The position numbers and the translations under genes were made by a program. The notes below the pieces were generated by a model that worked only from the letters and a program-made list of their open reading frames with translations, did not search any database and had not been told where the DNA came from. From positions 62,001 through 126,000 of the forward strand of contig JADQAV010000041.1 of assembly GCA_019775845.1 (NCBI GenBank): DNA of 64,000 nt, written 5' to 3'. Shown here piece by piece: positions 35,735-46,423 of the stretch. Source of the DNA: Myrmaecium sp. VS I D KN 1. Lineage: Eukaryota > Ascomycota > Dothideomycetes > Valsariales > Valsariaceae. Each line of letters opens with the position of its first letter. Position 1 is the stretch's first letter.

Positions 35735-37072
35735 TTTGGGGAGGGGAGATGGGTATCTGCTTTCTTCGGTTTTTGGTTCACTGGTTTGGGCTGGGCTTTT
35801 TTCTGCTCGATATCTACATATCCTCCGTTTCGCGAGTTCTGTCGGTATCTCTATTTGTCTCTTTCTTTGGGGGNNGGCTAAGTGCCAGCGCCGTCAGTCT
35901 GATTAGTTCGTCCTGTCGGTTATGCTAAGATATCTTCTTTTTTGTGCATATGTCTGTATATACCATGATCGTTTATTGTTATTATGACATCTCTCTCCTT
36001 AACGCTGTGCCTGAATATATGTATACGGCGTCGTGCGATCTCCCTCCTCCCCTTCCATTATTTATGTGCCTCTTACTCTTCCCATGTTTCGCGCGTCCCG
36101 CTACTTCCTCCTTCTCCTCCCCCAGGACGTTTCCTCCCTCGATTATTCTCCATCGTCTCGAACCGTCGTCCTTCGTTTCTCCTTATGTCCATTCCTTTCC
36201 TTTCCTCTTCTCCCTTCTCATAGAAAGAGCATGTAAGCCTCAAGTGCGAGGTAAGCGCTCATACAGGCGAGAAGACGGAAGTACAGCAAATGGAACATAT
36301 GGATCCCAACGGCGAGAAGCGAGCGAGCGAGAGGGAGATGGATGCGTGGGCCCTTCTCCCCCCATCCCCCCCCCCCCTTCTGGGGGGAGAAGAGCAGGGT
36401 TCGGGGAAGAGATGCGGCGGTGATGGTGGTACCGCTGCTGCTGCTGCTGCTAAAGGAAAGGGGGAAACGATTCACCATGCGAAGGAGACAAGGGAAGGTA
36501 TGGATGCATACTCAGTTAGAGGTATTCATCTATGTATTCGGTCATCAGCCTCGCCCAACTAGAAGGAAGGGGAAGAAGCACAGCAGAAGAACGACAAAGC
36601 AAGAAAGAGAAACGATAAGGCCGACTGCACACATGTCGCCAGGACGCTGGGATGCAATATATAACCCCCCACCACCCACCCCACTTCTCCTTTCCCCATA
36701 CGTGGGGAAGGAGTTACTGATCCCCCCTAAGCATAGAAGGCAAAGGAAACAATATAATTCGATAGAAAAACAATAAACTTCCTTTCTTTTTTTCTCTCTC
36801 CCTGTTTCTTTCTCTCTCTCTGTCTCTCTGTCTCTCTCGCGCGCGGTGGAGAAAATTCAAATGGTCTCCCGCACTTCTCCTCCTCTCCTCTTCCGTTCCA
36901 TCTACATACATATACACAGTCACACCGTTCCCCATAATCCCCCCTGCCTCCATTACTCGCGTGATCATGTGGGTGGAGACAGCAATGCCCTGCGATCGAT
37001 GTTCAATCAGCGTCAGTATCGTCCGATGGTCACCTCTCTTTCTTTACTGCAGAGTGGACTGGAAAAGACGAC
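35735..37072. other. Convergent intergenic region; assembly gap and poly-C hairpin
   Basis: About 1.3 kb between convergent genes. Two N characters at 35874-35875 mark a small unresolved position after a G run. A long C run at about 36359-36379 is followed by TTCT and a G run, which could fold back. Pyrimidine-rich CTCT tracts lie at 36783-36838. No gene is supported. Confidence 0.5.
36355..36392 (+). repeat. Poly-C tract followed by G run (possible hairpin)
   Basis: A C-rich run of about 20 bases, with one short interruption, is followed by TTCT and six G residues. The two arms are complementary. It lies in the 3' intergenic space; it is not placed as a terminator. Confidence 0.5.
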
Positions 37073-38995
37073 TCACCCCCACGGATCCTGATCGATGTCG
37101 TTATTGCAGCCGCTGGTGTCGAGGTGGGCGACCTGCTCGCCGGCGCAGTTGCCCGCCGTCGGGATGTCCTGCGCGTCGCAGATGCGCTGCGCGCTCGCGC
37201 TCAGGCCCGTGAAGCTCTCCTGCATCCGCGCCGGCGCCTCGATGAAGGTGACGGCCATGCCGCCTTCGACGTGCCATTCGATGTGGCAGTGAACTTGCGA
37301 CGGGGAGGGCTCGGTCAGCGACTTTTGCTTCGTTCTTTCTTTTGACGTCAAGGAAGATGCACTTACAGAACCACACGCCCGGATTGTCAGCCTTCCATCG
37401 CAGGACGAGATGGCCGCCGCCGGGCACGCCGAAGGTGTCCCGCCGTACCGGGACCGGATCGAACCTCGACTCGTCGCCGTCGAAGGCCGTGCTGCCCCGC
37501 TGCACGAGCTGCGGGGAGTGCCCGTGCATGTGAAAGGGGTGCGCGTGGCCATCCGGGTTGTTGACGACCAGCTGGACGATATCGCCATACTTCAGCACGT
37601 ACGGGAGCACGCCCTCCCCGTACACCCTCCGATCGGTCGCGTTGCTGCCCGTGGACAGCGCGGTGTAGAGGGTTGGGATCTTAGGACCGATAAAGGGTGC
37701 CCCGCCCAGTTTACTTCTGTTCAATTGTCAGTTGCGTGGCGGGTAATAGAGGCAGGGTATCCGCTTGGTGATACCGACCGTTGACCGAACTCATAATTGA
37801 CTGTCTTGACATCCAACGTGATTCGGACATTCGGAGGCCCAAGAATCCTTTTCCCGTCCAGGGGATCGCATTCGGTGTCGTCCAGGGCAATAAAGTTTGA
37901 ATCCTTCGGCTGTGGATCCGTCTGATCATCGCCATACCGTACCACCCCTTTGCCGTCGTAAGGCCGGTCAGCGGGCGCCTTCTTGAACGCCTCCCTCTGT
38001 ACTTTCGCCAGAAAGGCGAAGTTCCTTTTCGGTGCCTTGTCGTCTTTTCCGCCTATCATCACGTCGTAACGCTGCCCAGGGGTGATCAATATCGAGTCCG
38101 TGAGTTTTGGCTTGACTGTTCAATGGTCAGCCAAGTTGAACAGACAAATGCAGGTCGACCGCAGAGCGCACTTACTCGCTTCGGAATCTAAGCCCACCAC
38201 GGTCATGTTATGCTCGTCTGCAACCTGTTAGGGTACACACTGCTGATATGGAGCATCAGCGTCGCCTACCAAACTTGATGTAATAGCCAGCCGCGGCTGC
38301 CAGTGATATTATCCGAAGGAGGTATTTCTTTCCCGGCTCGAATTTGAGCACCGCACCGAGACCATCGTTGAAGAGATGGGAGTTGGGTATCGGTTCAGCA
38401 CCATCATTCTGTACCATGTTCTCCGCACTAAGGAAATCATGAATGAGGTAAGGCATCTCCTTGTGATACCTTGCAACGGTCAGCAATTCGCAAGCGGGCT
38501 CTCATATAGGGGGCATATATACCAGTCAGATATGGTCAAAATGATCTCCTTGTCAAAGCCCAGCTTTTGCTCGTACCGTCGATCGTGTATGATCAAAGGG
38601 CCGCGGAGTCCGTCCGGATATTGTCCCAGATTGTGGCTATGGTACCATGACGTACCGGCCGGGGATGCCGTGAACTGGTAGGTAAACGTCTTGCCAGGCG
38701 GTATGGGACATTGGGTGATGCCGGACGGTCCATCGTTCAGCGCATTGCTCTGTTGGTAAAGGCCATGCCAGTGCAACCCGGTGGTCTGGTTCCCGAGGGA
38801 GTTCTTAAGGTTGACCACGATGGTGTCGCCCTCGTCCGCCTCCAACACGGGCAAGGGCCATTTCCCATTGATCCCGATAACAGGTCGGGAGAAGCCATCG
38901 GGGCTGGCTGTTACCCAGCTCAGTTCCCAGTTGTAGGTTAGGGTTTTGGCAAGGCTGATACAGAGTAACGATGACAGGACCAGAAGCCGTTGCAT
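37073..38995 (-). CDS. Secreted multicopper oxidase (laccase/ferroxidase type)
   Basis: Copper oxidase that couples oxidation of a substrate to reduction of O2 to water. Exons (minus): 38995-38523, 38469-38270, 38217-38176, 38115-37779, 37716-37367, 37293-37073; phases close, 540 aa. A signal peptide ([18 protein letters not shown]) is clear. All four copper motifs are present: HWHG (about 75-78), WYHSH (117-121), HPFHMHGH (410-417) and HCHIEWH (469-475). The blocks [15 protein letters not shown] and [13 protein letters not shown] are close to fungal Fet3-type ferroxidases. Unlike Fet3 there is no C-terminal membrane span; the protein ends DQDPWG. The axial position ten residues after the type-1 cysteine is Met. 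The fourth intron's donor (GTCGGT) is weak, so that junction is tentative. Substrate unknown. Confidence 0.88.
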
Positions 38996-40466
38996 CTCGA
39001 GGGTGACCAGGAAAAGAGAGACCGGAATGTAGCGGAGGTAGCACTGCGTTGCTGCTCAATGACTATCTGGTTTTATAGCCCTTCATCAAGGTGGCAATTG
39101 GTCCTCGAGTTAGGTTTGACCTATTGATGGGGCCGGGAGATACGATGGGATGAATTCTGGATCATAGAGATTGTCGAGCGGTGAGCAGCTGGATATCGCC
39201 ACCGACGATTTTATGAAGAATCCAGACGTTCCAAACACGATATGGATTCCCTCTGGTGCCATTTGTGGGATTGAAACTCGGCCCGACGCGAAGACTGACG
39301 TCGACGTACGAGAAGTGAATGGCGAAGGACTTGCACACCATGGCTAGATACAATGAGCTTCTCACGAGATCTTGATGGACTCACCGTCATTTACCCGGGT
39401 TAATGGAGCTGCCATAAATGCGGGGGCTCATGTTGATGGGCGTTATGAACCGCGCAGACAGGATCCATCGATCAGTTGATCCGTAGTTTCCATTGATTAC
39501 TCAACCATCGTGAGGAAACGGCGAAACGGTAGCTTGACGAGCCAGCATGATCCCCGCTTGAAGTCGGGGGGACGGTATGATTCTCTAGGGTTGTCTGGAT
39601 TTCAGTACGGCTACTGATCCGAAACAGGAAGACTCATGCAGTGCGCATGCCTAAGCTGCATTCACCCGATCGTGCGCGACAGACCATGAGTACCTTCATA
39701 TGTGCGGGTATGTGGCCTCCCCAGACCGTCGCTGCGTGTGGTCTCTGGCAATCCAAGACCCTTCCACATGCCGCCTGTTTCTTTGCAGAAGGCCGCTTCC
39801 ATAACCGGACATCCAGGCCACATCTGGAGCTTGCGGGATACCTGGATGAGGCCTACCGCACGTTTGAGGGCACGTTGAGGGCGGTTACGGCAGCCGTTAA
39901 GACGCCGAGGGATCCAATGGAGACCTATCTGAACAGGCGGACTCCGCCGTCGTCACGTTCGTGTAGATTGCTCTGAGTTCGGATGTGCATAGTTCTCCCG
40001 ATTATCACGACTTGTCCACGATGGTGGCCTCACAGACTCAGTCAGCAATACTTTGGGCGCAATCCACGCGGAGAACGCTCGCAACAAAGTTTGAGACGGA
40101 ATTTCATGCAATTGATATGCAAGAGACCCCGCACGACTCGGTGCTTGTTAAGCTCTGCGAGTGCACGATGCTGAAGTTTGGTCAGTTTGCTATAAGCGGA
40201 AAAAAGGTACAAAATGCTAGCAGAAACCAAAAAGCGCAAGCCAAACAGCTGTGACGACATCAAATGGTCCTTGCAGTATTAATGATTGTCTCGTTTTATG
40301 GTAATGCAAGGCCGTACGCGCTTCAGGACCCAGACCCGGTCACGGAGGACAGACAATCGAGCCTTCCAAACCAATCCTGCTGCAGTAGCATCAATCAGCA
40401 CTGGTACCTGTGCCGAGCGATTTAAGTACTCACTCGCCCTTTTATCCCAGTGTTGAATCCTCGTCT
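38996..40466. other. Intergenic: multicopper oxidase promoter and gene-poor spacer
   Basis: About 1.5 kb. Short frames at 39641-39976 and 39985-40254 have no recognisable motif and no splice partners. They could be chance or relics of a decayed gene. The first few hundred bases after 38996 should be the oxidase promoter. Confidence 0.4.
39071..39077 (-). promoter_or_regulatory. Candidate TATA box of the multicopper oxidase gene
   Basis: TATAAAA on the minus strand, about 76 bases before the start codon of the multicopper oxidase gene. Position and sequence fit a TATA element of a regulated, secreted-enzyme gene. No transcript evidence is available. Confidence 0.4.
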
Positions 40467-41124
40467 TCAAGTAGACGCAAAGGGAAGTATGTCTTCTTCG
40501 CCTCCAGTGTCGCTGGAATATCTAGTCACTGCATCGACTATATTTTCCACCAGGCTTTCAGAGCCCACATGTTGGATCCAACTCCTCTTGGGGCAATGGT
40601 TTCCCTCATTCTTGTTGGGCCTATCCGCCGTGCAGGCGTCCAGATTGCTCATGATCATATTGCCCTCCTCCATGTCAGATTCGGGTCGAAAAACAGTGGT
40701 GGTCGGGGAAAATGTTGCGGTCGGCCGGGGCGTATAGGCTGTTCGGCGTAGAAACAATCCACTTCCTGAAGATGGTGATAGGAACGTCGAGGATGCCGCG
40801 GAAGATGGAATGTCATCGTCAATTCTATCTTCAGACGCACTCTTTGCATGTCTGTGTTGACTAGAGGCGACTATAGGACTCTGGCAGCCAAGATTGGAAT
40901 GGGCGAATAATCCAGCTAACCCAGCGATCGCTGCGGTTAACATCAACGCCAAACAGAAAGACACCAGAGACGCCATCAGAGCGTACCCGATATCTGGGGG
41001 AGGCGTTGCAGAAGCAAGCGGCAGTGCATCTGAAACGTGGGTCATTGGATCAGCTATGGACCTTTATATCTCAATACAGTCATGAAGAGCGTCACTTACC
41101 TAGCGATCTGGGCAGCGGCGGCAT
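40467..41124 (-). CDS. Predicted single-span membrane protein, unknown function
   Basis: Not recognised. Exon 1 (41124-41100, MPPLPRSLA) joins exon 2 (41053-40467) through a 46-nt GTAAGT..TAG intron, giving 203 aa. One hydrophobic segment (YALMASLVSFCLALMLTAAIAGLAGLFA) spans about residues 31-57. The remaining ~145 residues are polar, with serine-rich patches and no known motif. A short N-terminus plus a single span suggests a type II or signal-anchor protein (inference). The first exon is short and the 46-nt intron is near the lower limit, so the N-terminus is uncertain. Confidence 0.5.
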
Positions 41125-41834
41125 GGCGAAGATGTAACTCTAGATACGATGCAGACCTCAGCCAGGCATAGTAATATGTAGAGTGACGTTGTTTGCAAGG
41201 AGCTGAGAGTGAAGACTGACACACGTATGCAGAAGTTGGGAAGGCCTGCTTACCAGCAAACACCTCGTGCGCCCTTGTACGCGGCATGACTTGTCCAGGA
41301 CAGAGTCATACGGACTGTTTGCCAACAAGCCACTACGCGTTGGCCATTTCGACCTCTTGAATGAACGAGACATGCCTAGATACACAGCTAGAAGGAAATT
41401 TTGATCCCAAGCAATGAGGGTAAAACTGCACATAAACACCCAAAAATTATGACGGCTTGAAGGATAGAAGTAGAGTATAATTTGAGTGGTTCAAGATCAA
41501 AGCTGGAAATAAGAAGAAAGACGGATGAATGCGAATGAAAGTAAAGTAGAAGAAGAAACAAAAAATGATGGAAAGATTGCAATAAATCATAAACATAGAC
41601 CGGAACGATATCAGAAAGCCAACGTAAAGAGAGAATCATATACTCTTGACCCTTTGATGAACGCCACGCTCCCTTATTTTCGATGTATCCTCGCCATAAA
41701 CCGGCCCCTTCCAGATCATACTCCGAATTGCAAACAAACCCGAATGCATTGGGCGTGGAGATATCATACGTCCGGCCGGGCGTATTGAACAACAGCTGGT
41801 CGCATAGATGCCATAACCTCTGTCGTCCCTTTCT
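41125..41834. other. Intergenic spacer
   Basis: About 0.7 kb between two head-to-tail minus-strand genes. It holds the 3' UTR of opi1 (A/T-rich, 41400-41640) and the leader of the small membrane-protein gene. No coding frame is supported. Confidence 0.45.
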
Positions 41835-43474
41835 TTAGGGTACCGGACCGTACGGGCCATCCCTTTTCTCGGGAAGAGAGTCCGGCTCAGTTCGTCGGCG
41901 GTTTCTCCCCATCTTTTCAAGCCAGGATTCCGCGCTGACGATAGTACCGTCAACGACCTTGCTGACCTGAGCCATCATGTCCAGACCTTCCTTCGCAAAA
42001 GCGAGCATGCGGTTAGCGCCTCGAACCTCTTCAGGTCCCCGCCGCGTTGACTCCGCTGTGGATACGGAGACCGCGTGCCACCGTTGTGGCACAGACATGA
42101 GCTGGCGGCGTACTAGCAAGCTCGCATTTTCCGGGAGCGCTCCCCCTGTGTATTTCGAAACTGAGTCTACGACAGTCTTGAGCGTTTGCCAAATGTCGTT
42201 GCTCAGCTTCTTCATCCTGTCGGCAATTTCCCGACAACGGCGTTCTTTCTCACTAGCTGGAGCGGCCACGCTGTTCCGATCTTCTTGCTGCATCGCTCGC
42301 TCGTAATCCTCCAGGACCATCTTCAGGGCGTTCATGACGTTGTCGACCCGCTCTGTGGCGCTCCTCAATAAACCAAGGCAGTACTTCAAGCTGCGTAGGG
42401 AGCTTTCATTGAGCGCAGCACCCAAGCCCGAGGTGCTTATCACCAACTGCGTAGGCCACCGAACTCGCTCGTTTGGTAGCTGAGGGGTGCTGACGTTCTC
42501 TTCGTATATCGGAGATCGGTTCTCGTCATAGGCTGGTAGAGTATCTGTGGATGAGACCTGCGACATAGTTCTTGACCTGGACTGGCGCATGGGATCCACC
42601 AAGCCTTTCTCGACGTCTCTGAATTCCTCCGCGGAAATACTCATTCGCCTTCTCTTATGGCCATTCATGTCATCCGCTTCCGGCTGCTCAAGGTCACTGG
42701 GACGGCGGTGTTCACCGAGATATCTTCGTATGCTTCCTTCAACCCCCGTGCGCTTACCCACCGAACTGACCGTGTTCACAACAGGAGATCCTATCTTTCT
42801 TTCCACGAATTCCGCCCCGTACCGTACGAATCGGGGAGTATACGCCTTCGTGGTGGAATATGCCGACAAAGATCCGTTGATGGTTCCCCCAACCCACGGA
42901 TGGCTAGACGTGAGAAGTGAGAGTAACGGCTCAGGCTCTTGGGTTTGAATCTTCGAGGACGAGTTCGACGCCGACGGCATGGTGCCGCTCATGTTTGAGG
43001 GAGAGCGCATGAAATCTACGACGTGTGAGTCACACGAATGCAAACAGGCCGGAAAGACAAACCTGGATTTCCCAACCCAGACAGTGCTTCGGCCGCTACG
43101 CGCACATCGGGATCCTCCATGGATACTGATGGAGTTGAGAAACGGGCGGTATTATCCACGCTCATCGGCCTTCCCATATCCATTGGACTACCTCTATCCA
43201 CCATATCCACCATGCTCCTAGGAGCCGTGATCGGCGCTTGCGGGAAGCTCGAAGCTTGTAACAAAAACGATTGCGGCCATTGCGACTGACCTGGTTCGAA
43301 GGCAGCAGGATGGTTTCGCGGCGTGGACTCGGGCAGATTTAATGATTTCAAATCCGGTAGATGTATAGGAGCGGCTGTGTTATTTGATGGCGGCTCTTGC
43401 GAGGGTACCGAGGGCAACTGTAATGTGTCTGGATCGTGGGAATATGCAGGTGGTAGTTCTTGCTCGATCTCCAT
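41835..43474 (-). CDS. opi1: Opi1-family transcriptional regulator (CCG-8-like)
   Basis: Homologue of yeast Opi1, the repressor of phospholipid (inositol/choline) genes, and of Neurospora clock-controlled CCG-8. Exons 43474-43063 and 43015-41835 join across a GTTTGT..TAG intron of 47 nt to give 530 aa. The Opi1 domain starts at about residue 125 (VAAEALSGLGNPDFM) and includes LLSLLTSSHPWVGGTINGSL, AYTPRFVRYGAEFVERKIGS and VEGSIRRYLG. A basic patch (HKRRRM, about 245) could be a nuclear signal or a phosphatidic-acid-binding region. The C-terminal half contains helices around LKYCLGLLRSATERVDNVMNALKMVL and ends with a basic tail. The GTTTGT donor is slightly unusual. Target genes here are unknown. 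Confidence 0.92.
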
Positions 43475-44165
43475 GCCGGACAGTATGCTCTGACGTAGAG
43501 CCTAGGCAAGCCAGCAACGGCGATTGCCAGTGAATGATCTAATGTCGCCGATCGAGGCGGCGATAGCAGCCTATATCCCTAGATGCCGTGGGGAATCTTT
43601 GCGGGTGCGCCTTTCGTGCCGGGGAGATGGTGGAGTGAGGTTTTTTATGTAGGGGAGGGAGAGGTAAGCCGTGGTGCTGTTAGTGCTAGCAGCCCGGGCG
43701 CTTCGACATGTGACAGACATGTGGAAGCCAATGCCGGGGTCGGCCTGGGCGCGCCACATGGCTTTGGTGCGGATAAAATAACCCGCGATAGCCAATCCCA
43801 AGATCAAATCTCCACCTAGCGCCCATCAAGTATGTGGTATCCTAATAATCCACACTATGAGAGTACAGCTTGTCTACTTTTCGTGCGCTCACCCAGCCTC
43901 GTCAATGAATGGTACCTCCCGACGCTAGGGACATAGAGCCTAAAGTAGACATGAGGATTCTGCACGCAAGTCACCCGCCACTGGTTGAACATACGCTAAA
44001 GCCGAATGAATGACGACGAACTTTTCATCTACAATGAAATATGCATTGACAGGACAGATGTTCGCATTGTTGAACCTACATGCTAGAGTGAGGTATCCGT
44101 GAGACGATGGTTCTATTTTCCTATCATACATGAATCTACACGAGAACGCCCCTGATCTTCAGCCA
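43475..44165. other. Intergenic: opi1 promoter region
   Basis: About 0.7 kb with no supported gene. It should contain the opi1 promoter and leader, plus the 3' UTR of the next gene. An open frame at 43571-43819 is short on both strands and has no recognisable motif. Confidence 0.45.
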
Positions 44166-45412
44166 CTATGCCCGGATCATCTCCCAAGCTTTGACTGCAA
44201 CATGGCCAGGCGTTTCTGCTTCGACCGCAGAGACCGCCTTCTCAAGGCTGCTTTCGAGCTTGCTGATGACGCGGCTGGTGAACTCCGGTTGAGGGAGCTG
44301 AGGACCCAAGATACCTTGGGCCAATTTGAGGCCGCGATATACCGGCAGCCAAAGAAAGACGTTGTGCTTCAAGTGCTCAGCCTTGTACTTACCTCTCGGC
44401 GTTGCTGAGGTCGTTAATTCCGCGTCGATGACGCCACTCTGGGAGCAATTGTCAGTGGATATTGCGTGCTGGCGTAAGGAAACTGTCATACCTCCAGTGC
44501 CTGAATCTGTTGAAGGATTGTGATCAAACGTTCAGAATACGTGGCGACCTTGCCGTCCGCGTTCGGCTCCTCCCTCGTTGCAGCCAATTCGAGGAGAGTA
44601 CCGGTGACGAAGGGTCTCCTCCTCCCGTCTTCACGGCTAGGATGCCTGCCGCCACAATGCTCCTCCCACTCCATCAGATCCACGACCCGTTCGGTGAATG
44701 TGAGCGCTCTGATTGCGCGCTCCTGGTCAAAGTCGCCGGAGAGATTGCCACCCTGAGCGTACTGTCGGAGGCCTATGAACACGCGCTCGAGCACTGCTCT
44801 GTCTCCCAGCGACAGCCCCGACCGTTCCACACGCTCGAAAGCCTTGAGTAGGATGTACTGCATATCGGCCTGCGACGCCCTCCGAACCAGTTTTTGCTGC
44901 CAAGACGAAGGCACTTTGATCCTAGCGGATCGAAAGCCTTCCAGGATCGAGAGCACATTCTCCCAATCATCCGGCTCTTTCGCTAACTCTATGAGCCTCT
45001 TGAACATCGTCCATTTCCGCGGGACATCCTTGAGGCGGTCAATATGCTCCAAAGTCGCCTCAACCTCCCCGATTTGCGCAACCACCGGCTCCTGTTCTAA
45101 TCTGCTCTTGTTCTCCTGGCGATAGACCAGTCTTTGCTGTTCGCGGTTGAGATGCTGCGGCAGGAGGATCTTCGAGCGTATCGTCATGAGCACATCGTGC
45201 AGTTCCGGAGATGAACTCTCATAGAATTTTGGGAGACCACCTAGCACAAGTCTTCGTTAACATACGGAAATATCAGATTTGCGCGCATTGATCTAACCAT
45301 GCTTTTGATGAGCCGCGCTTCTGGAGAATGATCGTTTCGAAAAGACGGCGCAGCGACCCGTCGCTACACACCTCCGTAGGGCGCTCTCAGTAAACCTCGC
45401 CGGCGCAGTCAT
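44166..45412 (-). CDS. Conserved-looking helical protein, unknown function
   Basis: I do not recognise the family with confidence. Proposed exons 45412-45372, 45320-45298, 45240-44492 and 44438-44166 keep phase and give 361 aa. Exon 2 is a 23-nt microexon, flanked by introns of 51 and 57 nt. The N-terminus (MTAPARFTESALRRSAAHQK) is Arg/Ala-rich and could be a mitochondrial presequence. The body is strongly helical and charged (RSKILLPQHLNREQQRLVYR, DWENVLSILEGFRSARIKVP), with no membrane span or catalytic motif. The last exon has a short hydrophobic-aromatic stretch (NVFLWLPVYRGLKLAQGILG). A role in mitochondrial gene expression is possible but only a guess. The first two exons are the weakest part. 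Confidence 0.62.
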
Positions 45413-46423
45413 TGTTCCGCGATCTGTTGTGTCCTGGCGATTGGTTTGGGGCGGATGGGCTCTCTCGGAGCTCGCTCAACCCAAAAAATGCAGGGACCGG
45501 TGAACTCGGAGGTTTCGATGTTTGCTTGCCTTCGGCTGCAAACCTGCCAAGGGAAGGGTTTGCCGAGGCCAGAAGCCTCACGGCCAGCCTGACCAATCGT
45601 AAGTGGACGGCTGCATCAAGGACAACCCGATTTTGTGACCTCAGACGTCTTCTGTCGAAAGGATCATGCAGTTCTTAGGCCCAGAGCCCACTAATTTTTG
45701 TATATCAAGTCAACATCCGTGTAATAACTCGCTCCAGTCCTGAGCGCCTATCCATTCCAACTATCTACAACTATTCAATGTCGCATGGTCGCATGCGGCA
45801 AAAATCGAAAAAAAGCAATCCAAGCCATTAATACGTTCCTAGACCAGCCAGCAGTAATGAAAACTAACCGCAAGCTAATCCATCATCATGGGGGTTTTCC
45901 CCTTTCCCATCCATGTAACCGTCCCAGTCGGTTTCGTCGCGGTATCCGTCCGTCATCAAACAAAAAAACGCCGTGGCCATCCCAATAGGTGAGGAAATTG
46001 GTACAATCTGTGTGAAAGGAAAAGAGAAAGTAATCGGAATTGAAAAAGGCTGAAAAAGGCTGGATCAGAAGGAAAAAAAAGGCCGGTGTCAAGACCGGAA
46101 AGAAGGAATTTGTAACGGAAAAAGGGAGAAGGCCAAAGGGAATCTGTGAAAAGAAACCAACAAAAGAAGCATGTGAAAGATGAAACGCCAGGACCGATCT
46201 GGTGCCACACCAACGCCTCGTGCTCAAGGGGAACAGAGAAAAAAACAAAAACCTGTCGATCGTACAAGGAGAGCTCAAATCCTCCGTGTGTCATCACGAC
46301 CCTGTGATGACCTCGTCCTACTACGGTGTTGGGATACCATTGCAGAGACATAAGCCTCTTTGAGTTGGATTGGGGGCTTCACACACTACCAAAGATACGT
46401 GTACTCGCAAATGGGGTTTACGC
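45413..46423. other. Intergenic spacer
   Basis: About 1 kb separating two head-to-tail genes. The part at 45990-46330 is A/G-rich on the plus strand, consistent with a long pyrimidine-rich 3' UTR of the kinase gene on the minus strand. No coding frame is supported. Confidence 0.45.

Noticed and set aside
37020-37072. An extra 3' exon of the multicopper oxidase using a GGTGAGT donor at the stop codon
   Set aside because: The only in-phase acceptor would leave an intron of about 30 nt, too short for this genome, and adds no recognisable sequence.
39641-40254. Two short plus-strand frames between the multicopper oxidase and the next gene, considered as a decayed gene
   Set aside because: Neither shows a recognisable motif and they do not join in phase through plausible splice sites.
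42590-42640. FFAT-like motif in Opi1 (EEFRDVEKG)
   Set aside because: It misses the second aromatic and the alanine of the EFFDAxE core, so binding to VAP proteins is not supported.
43980-44100. TTCAA/TTCGA-type sequences considered as tRNA B-boxes here and elsewhere (43291, 51123, 7457)
   Set aside because: None has a matching A-box and cloverleaf stems at the right spacing by eye.
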